Source: an uncultured Sphingomonas sp.
Lineage (GTDB): Bacteria; Pseudomonadota; Alphaproteobacteria; Sphingomonadales; Sphingomonadaceae
Assembly (NCBI GenBank): GCA_913777325.1
Contig: CAJYSA010000116.1
Span: 1 to 32,432, forward strand
Reading direction: 5' to 3'
Length of the DNA: 32,432 nt
The position numbers were made by a program, and so were the translations under genes. The notes beneath the pieces are model-generated. The model made no database searches. It was not told the origin of the DNA and saw only the letters and a list, made by a program, of their open reading frames with translations. Of the stretch, positions 16,655 to 24,214 are shown piece after piece. Numbering within the stretch: position 1 is the stretch's first letter; each line of letters starts with the position of its first letter.

Positions 16655-19252
16655 TTACATTCCTGGCTTCACGATAAAGCTGGTGTCGGCCTTGGCCTGC
16701 TCGGTCGCATCGTCCTTCAGGAGGGCCAGCTCGAAGTTGCGGTGGCGGACGAAATAACCCGGCCAGGATTGCGCCTCCAGCGTCACCACGCCCATGTCCG
16801 GCGAGCCATTCTTCGCGGGACGCGGGCAGAAGGTGGCGTCCCGTGCACCGATCGCGCTGCCGTCGTCCTTCACCAGGTTCAACTGGAAGTTCTGGTGGCG
16901 GAGGAAATAGCCGGGCCAGCTTTTGGCTTCGAGCGACACGCAATTGGTATCGTTCAGGCCGGGTCGAACGAACCACGTCGCGTCGGCGCGTTCGTTGGCC
17001 GGGCTGTTCTGGTTGGTCTGCAACAACAGCGCCTTGAAGTTCTGGTGGCGAACCCGATAGGCTGGCCAGGTCGCCGGCACGAGCGACACCTCGGTCGAGG
17101 GCACCAGTCCCGCCGATCCGGCATGGAACGTCGCGTCGCCTGCCGCCGCCGCGCTGCCGTCATGTTGCAATAGCCACATCTCGAAGTTGCGGTGGCGCAG
17201 GTAGTAGCCCGGCCAGTCCATCGCCTCCAGCGACAGGTCGTCGGCGTCGTTGCTCCCGTTTAGCGGCGCACGCGCGCAGAACGTCGCCGCACGCGCATCG
17301 GCGTCGCTGTTGCCGTTCTTCAGCTTGAGCCGGAAATTCTCGTGTTCGAGATAATAGCCCGGCCAGTCCGGTGACTCGAATGAATAACAGGCCGCGTTTC
17401 CACGCCCCTGGCGGACGATGAACGATGCGCTGCGTTTGTCGGCCGCGCTGTTGTTGACGTCGATCTTCGCGATGAAGCCCTGGAAGTTCTGGTGCCGCAT
17501 GAGATAACCGGGCCAGGTCGACGCCTCGAACTTGATCGAGCTGTTCGCAACCAATTGGCGCGGCTGCTGTGCGATCACGCCGGTTGGCTTCCCGGGCGCG
17601 GCGGCCCCCAGCGAGATCAGCGTCGATACCGACGGCACGCCGGCGGTGTTGACGACGGAGAGTTGGTAATATCCGGGCGGGGCCAGGTTGGCCGACGCCG
17701 GTGTCGTGATCGTGATCCCGTTGTTGTTGCGCGTGAAGGAGAGCTTCATGCGCCGCTGGTTCGAGTCGAAGCTGTGCGTCACCGATGCCGCCGCGATCAG
17801 CGACACCTCGCTGACGGTGTCACCGGTCGCAAGCTGCACGTCGACGAACGTGTTGTAGCCGGAGGCGTTGCTCGACAGGCTGACGATGCGCGGGCGGGGC
17901 GCCAGCGTCGATGCCGACCACCGGGTGGCGCGGCGGAACAGATAGGGTGGGTAGAATACCTGTGCGTTCAGATTGTCGACCGGACCGGGCACACCGCCAC
18001 CGGCGGTCAGCACCGCGCCGTTTTGCAGCAACGTCGCGGTCGAGTGATAGCCACGATAGTTGGTCGCGGGCGCGTAGGTCGTCCAAGCGCCGGTCGCCGG
18101 ATCCCATGCTTCCGGTTCCAGCACTGCGTTGTTGCCAGCCTGATCGGCGTAGCGCGAACCGCCGGTGACCAGCACCTTGCCCGTCGGCAGGACGGTGGCG
18201 TTCGCCCACTGGCGCGCGTTCTTCATCGAGGCGGTGTTGCGCACGTTGATGCGGCCGCTCGCGATCCCGCTGATGTCGAACACGCTTGCCGCGGCGCTGG
18301 ATGGCGAGTCGTAGCCATTGTAATAGCCGTTGCCGCCGACCTGGATGATCTTGCTCGTATCGTACATCACGGCAGTGGAAGTGGGGCCGACGTTGGGACG
18401 CGTCGTTTTGTCGGCAGGGGTCTTGAAGGTGCCGAGCGTGCGGATTGAGCCGTCGCCCTCCGTGTGCATCTCCCACACCTTTTCGGTGGAGATGCCAAAG
18501 AGCGAGCCCGTCGGCGACACCCACTGGCGGGGATACCACCAGCGCGTGTTCTTCGCGCCGAACGCATCGGTGCTATAGGCGCCGACCAGGCTCCGCCACC
18601 CTTCGCCGGGGGTGTAGATCTCCGGTGTCGAGGAGATGTCGTTGCCGGCTTCGTCGCGGTTCGGATCGCCATTCGCGTAAGGCACGCCGCCGCCGGTGAT
18701 GACGGCACGGCCATCGGCCAGCTTCGTCATCGTGGCGTACCAGCGCGGCGCGGTCAGATCGGCATCGCGCACCGCGCTGGACGTGCGCCAGTCCATCAGC
18801 ATGCTCTCATGGCTGGGATAGCCCGAGGCGAAGGTGGCGCCGCCGGACGTCAGCAGGCGACCGTCGGACAACAGTGTCGCGCTGGCGCAGAAGCTGTCGA
18901 CGTTCTGGGCGTTCGGCAGGGTCAGGAACGCGTCCTTGTTCAACCCTTTGCGCGGATCCCAGAATACCAGCGTCCGCCCGTCCTGCACGGCCGCTCCCGG
19001 AGGCGCGCCGAAGGTAAGAATTCGGCCGTCGGGTAGCAGCGTGGAATGGATGGCGACGATCGGCCAGTCGACCACGCCCGACCACATCCCGACGTCGGCG
19101 GCGTTGTTGGGGATGTTCAGATTGGCGAGCAAAGGATCGTCGTTCTGTTCGACGACGACGGGATAGATCGGTTGCTGCGCCGTGGCAGCGACAGGGGCAA
19201 GCGCACTGCTGGCGAGAATCAGGCCGAGGGAGGCCGTGACGGACCGAGACAT
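16655..19252 (-). CDS. Secreted galactose/glyoxal-oxidase-like copper radical oxidase with six AbfB-like repeats
   Basis: Copper radical oxidases oxidise alcohols or aldehydes with O2, giving H2O2, through one copper and a Cys-Tyr cross-linked radical. The 865-residue protein has a signal peptide (cleavage near residue 25) and a kelch-type propeller (residues about 55-445) with strands such as DGRILTFGA, DGRLLTSGG and NGAVLTAGGG. An early-set/DUF1929 domain follows at about 450-548. The expected active site is complete: Cys122 in DSFCAS and Tyr172 in PRWYAT for the cross-link, then Tyr402 and His403 in GYHS and His493 in VTHSFD. Residues about 571-865 carry six repeats of about 50 residues, each with WPGY-x5-HxNF. 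They resemble two AbfB/CBM42 beta-trefoils that bind arabinose-containing glycans. A SCO copper chaperone precedes it. The substrate is unknown. Confidence 0.88.
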   Translation of the reverse strand: MSRSVTASLGLILASSALAPVAATAQQPIYPVVVEQNDDPLLANLNIPNNAADVGMWSGVVDWPIVAIHSTLLPDGRILTFGAPPGAAVQDGRTLVFWDPRKGLNKDAFLTLPNAQNVDSFCASATLLSDGRLLTSGGATFASGYPSHESMLMDWRTSSAVRDADLTAPRWYATMTKLADGRAVITGGGVPYANGDPNRDEAGNDISSTPEIYTPGEGWRSLVGAYSTDAFGAKNTRWWYPRQWVSPTGSLFGISTEKVWEMHTEGDGSIRTLGTFKTPADKTTRPNVGPTSTAVMYDTSKIIQVGGNGYYNGYDSPSSAAASVFDISGIASGRINVRNTASMKNARQWANATVLPTGKVLVTGGSRYADQAGNNAVLEPEAWDPATGAWTTYAPATNYRGYHSTATLLQNGAVLTAGGGVPGPVDNLNAQVFYPPYLFRRATRWSASTLAPRPRIVSLSSNASGYNTFVDVQLATGDTVSEVSLIAAASVTHSFDSNQRRMKLSFTRNNNGITITTPASANLAPPGYYQLSVVNTAGVPSVSTLISLGAAAPGKPTGVIAQQPRQLVANSSIKFEASTWPGYLMRHQNFQGFIAKIDVNNSAADKRSASFIVRQGRGNAACYSFESPDWPGYYLEHENFRLKLKNGNSDADARAATFCARAPLNGSNDADDLSLEAMDWPGYYLRHRNFEMWLLQHDGSAAAAGDATFHAGSAGLVPSTEVSLVPATWPAYRVRHQNFKALLLQTNQNSPANERADATWFVRPGLNDTNCVSLEAKSWPGYFLRHQNFQLNLVKDDGSAIGARDATFCPRPAKNGSPDMGVVTLEAQSWPGYFVRHRNFELALLKDDATEQAKADTSFIVKPGM
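16658..17542 (-). repeat. Six ~50-residue AbfB-like repeats inside the copper oxidase
   Basis: The repeat units share W(P)(G/A)Y-x5-HxNF. The key tryptophans are at residues 580, 630, 680, 729, 779 and 830 of the oxidase, a period of 49-51 residues. AbfB domains are beta-trefoils built of three such units, so six units imply two trefoils in tandem. The fourth unit has Ala instead of Gly (WPAY). Confidence 0.85.
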
Positions 19253-19291
19253 GAGAGAAACTCCGCGATCGATGGGTTGAAAAAGCCGGGC

Positions 19292-19873
19292 TCAGGCCGC
19301 GGCGAAGAGCGCGAGCAGATCCCGCCGCAACTGCTTTTCGGGAAGCGGCGCACCGGCGTAGCGCTGGATCATGCGCCCGCGCCCGTCGAACAGGCGCAAT
19401 TCGCTCGTGTGGAAGGAGGTGTCCGTCGTGCCGGGACGCAACGCGGCAAAATTGCGCGTGACGTTGGCGACGTCAGCGGGCTGGCCGGACAGGAATTTCC
19501 ACCGCGCCTGATCCGCGCCGAAGCGCCGGGCATAGGCCTTGAGGATGCGTGGCGTGTCGTGGCTGGGATCGACGCTGATCGAGACGATCATGAGCCGCTG
19601 CCGGATGTTCTCCGGAAGTGTCTTGTCGAAGTTGGCCAGCGACATCGTTTGTGTCGGGCACGTCGAGCCGCAGCTCGTGAAGATGAAATTCACGAGAACG
19701 AGCTTGCCGGCAAGACGCGCGGCGTCGAAGCGCCGCCCATCCTGATCGACAAGTGTCTTCAGGACGATCGCGTACTTGCCCGATGACTTGGCCACAGGTT
19801 GCGACGGCGTGATCGACGGCGAATACGGCGATGCTGTTGCCGCGAGCGACGCGGCAAGAAGAAATATGCTCAT
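19292..19873 (-). CDS. SCO-family copper chaperone (SCO1/SenC-like)
   Basis: SCO proteins are thioredoxin-fold periplasmic proteins that bind Cu through CxxxC and a distal histidine. They usually load cytochrome c oxidase, and in Streptomyces a Sco protein supplies copper to the radical oxidase GlxA. The 193-residue protein has a hydrophobic N-terminus (residues 1-14), then VNFIFTSCGSTCP with Cys68 and Cys72. SVDPSHDTP and the third ligand His155 in FHTSELRLF follow. The ATG at 19873 has AAGGGGTGA just upstream. It precedes the copper oxidase by 39 nt on the same strand, so it is probably dedicated to that enzyme. No cytochrome oxidase genes are in the window. An in-frame extension to 19966 lacks support. 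Confidence 0.88.
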   Translation of the reverse strand: MSIFLLAASLAATASPYSPSITPSQPVAKSSGKYAIVLKTLVDQDGRRFDAARLAGKLVLVNFIFTSCGSTCPTQTMSLANFDKTLPENIRQRLMIVSISVDPSHDTPRILKAYARRFGADQARWKFLSGQPADVANVTRNFAALRPGTTDTSFHTSELRLFDGRGRMIQRYAGAPLPEKQLRRDLLALFAAA

Positions 19874-20216
19874 GATGGTCACCCCTTGAGTGGGGCACTT
19901 ACAGATACGGGTGGTGTCTCCGCTGTCCTTCTTCTTCCCGTTCCGGGACACGTCCACCGTACGCATGGCCGTGGATATGCCGAAAGGGCAGAATTCCAGT
20001 GTCTTAGACGGTCGAGATCCTGCGACGGGTCAAGCGCCCGGATCGCCATTTTGAGGAACGTGATCTCGTGGTTGAGGCGCGACGGAGTGATGCGCGGTGC
20101 ACGCCATCTCTGGATCGCAGGGCATGTTCCCTAAATGTTCTTGCGAATCAAACGGTCGCGGGCGTACCATGTTGCTAACGCCAATGACGGCGCTTCCAGT
20201 TAGAGGGACATGAGGC
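19874..20216. other. 343-nt divergent gap upstream of the SCO gene
   Basis: No gene is supported; short frames on both strands lack recognisable content. The stretch must contain the promoter of the SCO-oxidase unit and of the small gene at 20217. I could not place a -35/-10 pair with confidence for either. Several AT-rich patches (for example CTAAATG near 20130) stand out from the GC-rich background. Confidence 0.5.
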
Positions 20217-20420
20217 ATGGAGCATGATCGCCTGCTGCGCGCCGCGGCGCGCGCCATCTACGATGCCTGCTATCCCGGTGACGATTGGTCTCCCGTCGGC
20301 TTCGATGAGGCCGAACGATACCGGACGGTGCATTATCGCCAATCGGTGGATGCGGCGCTTCGGGCGCGTGCGGTGCTGGCGGCGCGGGACGAACAATTGA
20401 CGCTGCCGGCGCTCGGCTGA
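20217..20420 (+). CDS. Small conserved-looking protein of unknown function
   Basis: This 67-residue soluble, helix-rich protein begins MEHDRLLRAAARAIYDAC and continues DDWSPVGFDEAERYRTVHYR and then a predicted helix VDAALRARAVLAARDEQL. I do not recognise the family. Support for its being real includes a GAGG ribosome-binding site 6 nt before the ATG, an amphipathic composition unlike random GC-rich frames, and its standing alone between two intergenic regions. Its neighbours, the SCO-oxidase unit and rpsD, are on the opposite strand and say nothing about its role. Confidence 0.6.
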   Translation: MEHDRLLRAAARAIYDACYPGDDWSPVGFDEAERYRTVHYRQSVDAALRARAVLAARDEQLTLPALG

Positions 20421-20528
20421 CCCGCGCGCGCCATGGGCGACCGGCCTTGGTGCCGACATCCCCAGTTCGGCCGCTCGAGGATATTCGGGGACGGTGGTGG
20501 TCCGTCTGTAGAACGCGTCTCGGCCACG

Positions 20529-20560
20529 AAAAAGGGCGGCCCCGTCCGGGACCGCCCTTT
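20529..20560 (-). terminator. Rho-independent terminator of rpsD
   Basis: On the minus strand AAAGGGCGGTCCC pairs with GGGGCCGCCCTTT around a short loop and runs into TTTTT. One internal pair is G-U only on the minus strand, which fits termination of rpsD. It lies 24 nt after the stop. Confidence 0.88.
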
Positions 20561-20583
20561 CGCATTTCCGAATGGAAACTCGA

Positions 20584-21198
20584 TCAGCGCGAGTAGAACT
20601 CGACGACCAGATTCGGCTCCATCTTCACCGGATAGGGCACTTCGTCCAGCGTCGGCACGCGGACCAGCGTCACTTTGGTGTTGCCGTCCTGCGCGACATA
20701 GTCGGGCACTTCGCGCTCGGCCAGGTTCTGCGCTTCCATGACCAGCGCCATTTCCTGCGCCTTCGAACCCAGCGAGATTTCGTCACCGACCGAGCAGCGG
20801 CGCGACGCGACGTTGCACTTCACGCCGTTGACGCGGATGTGGCCATGGCTGACGAGCTGGCGCGCGGCCCAGATCGTCGGGGCGTACTTCGCGCGATAGA
20901 CGATCGCGTCGAGGCGGCGCTCCAGCAGGCCGATCAGGTTCTGCGAGGTGTCGCCCTTCATACGCGACGCTTCGTCATAGGCGTGACGGAACTGCTTCTC
21001 GGTCACGTCGCCGTAATAGCCCTTCAGCTTCTGCTTGGCGCGCAGCTGGATGCCGAAGTCCGACACCTTGCCCTTGCGGCGCTGGCCGTGCTGCCCGGGG
21101 CCGTACTCGCGCTTGTTGACCGGGCTCTTCGGGCGGCCCCAGATGTTCTCGCCGAGACGACGGTCGAGCTTGTACTTGGCGCTATGGCGCTTCGACAT
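20584..21198 (-). CDS. rpsD: 30S ribosomal protein S4
   Basis: S4 is a primary 16S rRNA-binding protein of the small subunit, involved in decoding fidelity. The 204-residue protein has the N-terminal [20 protein letters not shown], the central [20 protein letters not shown] and the S4 RNA-binding domain near residues 92-155 ([36 protein letters not shown]). It ends in the family VVEFYSR. The ATG at 21198 gives the family length. It is monocistronic, with a promoter and a terminator both visible. Confidence 0.97.
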   Translation of the reverse strand: MSKRHSAKYKLDRRLGENIWGRPKSPVNKREYGPGQHGQRRKGKVSDFGIQLRAKQKLKGYYGDVTEKQFRHAYDEASRMKGDTSQNLIGLLERRLDAIVYRAKYAPTIWAARQLVSHGHIRVNGVKCNVASRRCSVGDEISLGSKAQEMALVMEAQNLAEREVPDYVAQDGNTKVTLVRVPTLDEVPYPVKMEPNLVVEFYSR

Positions 21199-21311
21199 GT
21201 GATAACCTTTGGCAAAATGCGAACGACGTTGTTCCCGGTCTCGCGCCACAACTCCGATGAGGTGCAGGCCCGCCGCTTCACCGGGATGCGGGGGCGATTG
21301 CGAAGCGGCGC

Positions 21312-21339
21312 GCCTAGCCGGGCGGCGCGTCCAAGTCAA
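21312..21339 (-). promoter_or_regulatory. Putative housekeeping promoter of rpsD
   Basis: On the minus strand TTGACT (21339-21334), a 16-nt spacer and CTAGGC (21317-21312) are present. The predicted start of transcription lies about 105 nt before the rpsD ATG. Confidence 0.55.
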
Positions 21340-21377
21340 GCTGGACAGATGCCCCGAAGGCCGCCAAGCAGCGCGGC

Positions 21378-21680
21378 ATGAACGAGATCCTGCCCGGCGA
21401 ACGCTGCACCACGATGGCGGAGGTTCGCGCCGGAGTCGACGCGCTGGACCGCGAACTGGTGGCGCTGCTGCGCCGCCGGTTCGACTATATGGATGCGGCA
21501 GCGCGCATCAAGCCGGCGCGTAGTGCCGTCCGCGACGAAGCCCGCAAGGCGCGGGTGATCGCGCAGGCACGCGACGCGGCCGAACGGCTGGGGCTGCCGG
21601 GCGTGACGATCGCGGCGATGTGGGAGACGCTCGTCGAGGCGTCGATCGATTACGAACTGGCGGCATTCGACGCGCGGTAG
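21378..21680 (+). CDS. AroQ-type chorismate mutase
   Basis: Chorismate mutase converts chorismate to prephenate on the way to phenylalanine and tyrosine. The 100-residue all-helical protein has the AroQ layout: the first helix [19 protein letters not shown], a second with [21 protein letters not shown] and a third ending in the segment around [17 protein letters not shown]. It is free-standing and not fused to prephenate dehydratase. The ATG at 21378 is the first good start; a second Met at residue 13 is possible. It is divergent from rpsD. Confidence 0.88.
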   Translation: MNEILPGERCTTMAEVRAGVDALDRELVALLRRRFDYMDAAARIKPARSAVRDEARKARVIAQARDAAERLGLPGVTIAAMWETLVEASIDYELAAFDAR

Positions 21681-21762
21681 AGTGCAATCCTCGCAAGCCG
21701 CACGTGCTCGACAAGTTCGGCACGGCAAGGGCAAGGTCGGGCCATCGATGGAGAACTGTCGT

Positions 21763-21841
21763 TCGTCAGTGCGAGCGCAGCGAAGCAATCAAAGGCTGGA
21801 TCAGGGCGCAGTTGACTGCTTCGCTGCAGTAGCAATGACGA
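21763..21841. repeat. Imperfect inverted repeat of 28-nt arms (REP/MITE-like)
   Basis: Arm 21763-21790 is an imperfect reverse complement of arm 21814-21841 with about 23 of 28 bases matching. The cores GCAGCGAAGCA and TGCTTCGCTGC and the ends TCGTCA and TGACGA match exactly. It lies between convergent genes (chorismate mutase and the L,D-transpeptidase). Similar GCGAAGCAATC palindromes are common in intergenic regions of many proteobacteria. Confidence 0.75.
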
Positions 21842-21847
21842 GTAGCC

Positions 21848-22588
21848 TCACACCTTGGCGGCGTAGATCATCCGGCCCGGCCCGAGGCGGTTGAACACCT
21901 CGGTCAGTTCATTTTCGCCGACCGCGAAGCAACCCTGGCTGCGCCCCAGCATCCCGCGCTCGCGGATCATGTCGGGATTGGCGTACCAGGCGGCATGGAC
22001 GACGATCGCGCGGTCCAGCGCGTTGTTGTTGGTGGCATCCAGCCCGATCAGCTTCTGCGACCGGCCATGCTTGCCGACATAATAATCAGCCGTGGCAAAC
22101 GCGCCCTCGCACGATGCGTTGGAGCCATTCTGGTTCGAGAAACGCTGCAGATAGCCGGTGTGCGCCGGGTCCGATCCGCTACCGTGCGCGACCAGCTTCG
22201 ACGTCGTGCGCCCATCCTCCAGATTGATGAGGTGGAAGCGCGGCAGGTTCGATCCGGTCGAAAAGTCCGCCACGGCGATCCGGTCACGCTTGGCGATGCG
22301 GCTGCCATGCCGCTCCAGCGCGGCCAGCGCGCGCTTCAGCAATTGCGGATTGACGCCGGGCGCGACGATCGGCGGCTGCGCGGTCGCGCTGGCCACCGCG
22401 GGTTGTGCCACCGGCAGGTGCGATGGATGGTAGAAATCATCCGGGATCAACGATTCCGGCGCGCCGAGCCGTGCGCGATCGCGCATGCTCGCCGACACCG
22501 CTCCCGGGATCATCAAGGCGCCGGCGAACAATCCACCGGTCTTCAGCAAAGCACGGCGCGACGGCGCCGTATCCTGCGACTTCATCAT
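21848..22588 (-). CDS. Murein L,D-transpeptidase catalytic domain (YkuD_2) protein
   Basis: The protein resembles the YkuD_2 branch of L,D-transpeptidase-like enzymes, which act on peptidoglycan stem peptides with a catalytic cysteine. The 246-residue form begins MMKSQDTAPSRRALLKTGG, a twin-arginine-type signal followed by a hydrophobic stretch to about residue 34. Residues about 80-246 form the catalytic domain, with His198 in IVVHAAWYA and Cys220 in GRSQGCFAV. Two adjacent ATG codons, 22588 and 22585, are possible starts. It is divergent from a second, unrelated-family L,D-transpeptidase. Export by the Tat pathway is inferred from the SRRALLK motif. Confidence 0.87.
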   Translation of the reverse strand: MMKSQDTAPSRRALLKTGGLFAGALMIPGAVSASMRDRARLGAPESLIPDDFYHPSHLPVAQPAVASATAQPPIVAPGVNPQLLKRALAALERHGSRIAKRDRIAVADFSTGSNLPRFHLINLEDGRTTSKLVAHGSGSDPAHTGYLQRFSNQNGSNASCEGAFATADYYVGKHGRSQKLIGLDATNNNALDRAIVVHAAWYANPDMIRERGMLGRSQGCFAVGENELTEVFNRLGPGRMIYAAKV

Positions 22589-22630
22589 GAGTAACGCTAA
22601 TCCCCGCTCCAATGGCCGATGATGTAGCAT

Positions 22631-22656
22631 GGAACGGGTTAATTATCGTCAACGTT
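22631..22656 (+). promoter_or_regulatory. Putative EcfG general-stress promoter upstream of the L,D-transpeptidase gene
   Basis: GGAAC (22631-22635), a 17-nt spacer and CGTT (22653-22656) match the alphaproteobacterial EcfG consensus in full. The predicted transcript would run toward the L,D-transpeptidase gene at 22802 with a leader of about 140 nt. Confidence 0.5.
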
Positions 22657-22801
22657 TACCACTGTTTGCCCCGTCCCCCGGCGCATTTGCCGCAGATGTC
22701 GAACGCTTCGTCGCCCGGCACCGAAACGGTTGCGGCGCGTTGACTGATCGAAGAGACCCGGATGGGCCGGGTACGACGATGAGAGCCGGAAAGCCATCCC
22801 A

Positions 22802-23377
22802 ATGCGCCGAATCACTCCTTTCCTGCTGGCCGCCCTCCTGTCGACCGTGGTCGCGGCGCCGGCGGCGGCGGGCGGGATGGACGCATTGGCCATCACTGAG
22901 GCGGCTGCGACGTTGCCGCCCAACCGCTTCGTCTGGACGTCGGAGGCCGACGCGCCGGGGCGGGTGAGCGTGCTGATCTCGATTCCCGATCAGCGGGCCT
23001 ATGTCTTTCGCGGCCAGCGGCTGGTCGCCGCCTCGTCGGTGTCGACGGGGTCGGACGATCGCCCGACCCCCACGGGCACCTTCACGATCCTTCAGAAGAA
23101 GGCGCAGCATCGCTCCAACCTCTACGACGATGCGCCGATGCCATATATGCAGCGGCTGACATGGGACGGGGTCGCCTTGCATGCGGGGCGGAACCCAGGC
23201 TTTCCGGCGTCGCATGGCTGTATTCGGCTGCCCACCGCCTTCGCCAAGAAGCTGTTCGACGCGACGCAACTGGGCGCCACGGTCGAGGTGACCGACGAAG
23301 CCTATGTCGCGGGCGCGTTCATGCCCGACGGCGATGCGGAGCGGACCGCGCGTGCCAACGATTATGCGGCACGCTGA
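22802..23377 (+). CDS. L,D-transpeptidase (YkuD family)
   Basis: This enzyme forms 3-3 cross-links in peptidoglycan or attaches proteins to it, in the periplasm. The 191-residue protein has a signal peptide (cleavage near AAAGG, residues 21-25) and the YkuD catalytic core: Ser/Thr-rich STGSDDRPTPTGTF, His127 in ALHAG and the signature SHGCIRL with His138 and catalytic Cys140. Typical LDT length without LysM or PG-binding domain. The ATG at 22802 is preceded by GAGCCGG. An EcfG-type promoter lies upstream. Its partner on the opposite strand is a YkuD_2-type protein. Confidence 0.93.
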   Translation: MRRITPFLLAALLSTVVAAPAAAGGMDALAITEAAATLPPNRFVWTSEADAPGRVSVLISIPDQRAYVFRGQRLVAASSVSTGSDDRPTPTGTFTILQKKAQHRSNLYDDAPMPYMQRLTWDGVALHAGRNPGFPASHGCIRLPTAFAKKLFDATQLGATVEVTDEAYVAGAFMPDGDAERTARANDYAAR

Positions 23378-23381
23378 TCCG

Positions 23382-24161
23382 TCACGCCCGCAGCCAGGCC
23401 CATAGCGGATTGGCGGGGTCCGCCAGCAGCTTGACGGTGAGGATCGCCGACATCGCGACGAGGAGCGGGCGAACGCCCTTGCCGCCAAAGCGCAATGCGA
23501 TCCACGCGCCGGCCTGATTGCCCAGCACGTTCGCCGCCGCCATCGCGCCGCCCAGCATCCATAGCACCTTTCCGCCCGCGATCATTGCGATCAGCGCGGC
23601 GACATTGGTGGCCAGATTGAGGAACTTGGTATTCGCGATCGCGCGGACAAGTCCCAGTCCGCCAAGCGCGACCAGAGCGGTGGTCAGGAACGATCCGGTG
23701 CCGGGGCCGAAAAAGCCATCGTAGAAGCCGAGCACGGTGACGACGGCGGTCAACCCGATACGCCCGACCCGCGCGTGGCGATCGATCTCGCTCATCGGTG
23801 GCGCGAGCAGGAAATAGAAGGCCATCGCGATCAGCAGGATCGGGACGAACGCCGCCAGAAAGCGCGGATCGACATGCTGGACCGCCGCCGCGCCGGCAAT
23901 CGCCCCGACGAATGCGCCCGCCGCCGGCAGCGCGAAGCGGCGCAGATCGACATGGCCCGCGCGCCAGAAGGTGAGGAACGCGGAACCGGTGCCGATCGCG
24001 CTTTGGAGCTTGTTGGTGGCCAGCGCGGCGACCGGGGGGATGCCCGCGGCCAGCAACGCGGGGATCGTCAGCAACCCGCCGCCACCCGCCAGCGCGTCGA
24101 TCGCGCCGGCGACGAACGCGACCAGGATGAGCAGGGCGAGGATATCGGGCGCGAGGTGCAT
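23382..24161 (-). CDS. TauE/SafE (TSUP) family permease
   Basis: The 259-residue inner-membrane protein has about eight hydrophobic segments in the two-halves arrangement of the TSUP family. It has the N-terminal signature GAIDALAGGGGLLTIPALLA, followed by LATNKLQSAIGTG. The corresponding second-half motif is GFYDGFFGPGTGSFLTTAL, with ANTKFLNLATN. Members export sulfite, sulfoacetate or related anions, or play less defined roles; the substrate cannot be assigned here because no sulfur-metabolism gene is near. The ATG at 24161 is divergent from the sirtuin gene; the stop abuts the L,D-transpeptidase stop. Confidence 0.9.
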   Translation of the reverse strand: MHLAPDILALLILVAFVAGAIDALAGGGGLLTIPALLAAGIPPVAALATNKLQSAIGTGSAFLTFWRAGHVDLRRFALPAAGAFVGAIAGAAAVQHVDPRFLAAFVPILLIAMAFYFLLAPPMSEIDRHARVGRIGLTAVVTVLGFYDGFFGPGTGSFLTTALVALGGLGLVRAIANTKFLNLATNVAALIAMIAGGKVLWMLGGAMAAANVLGNQAGAWIALRFGGKGVRPLLVAMSAILTVKLLADPANPLWAWLRA

Positions 24162-24214
24162 GGTCGCGACCTATGCCGCTTTCGTTCGCGCTGCCAGCGA
24201 TCTACATCCTGGAT

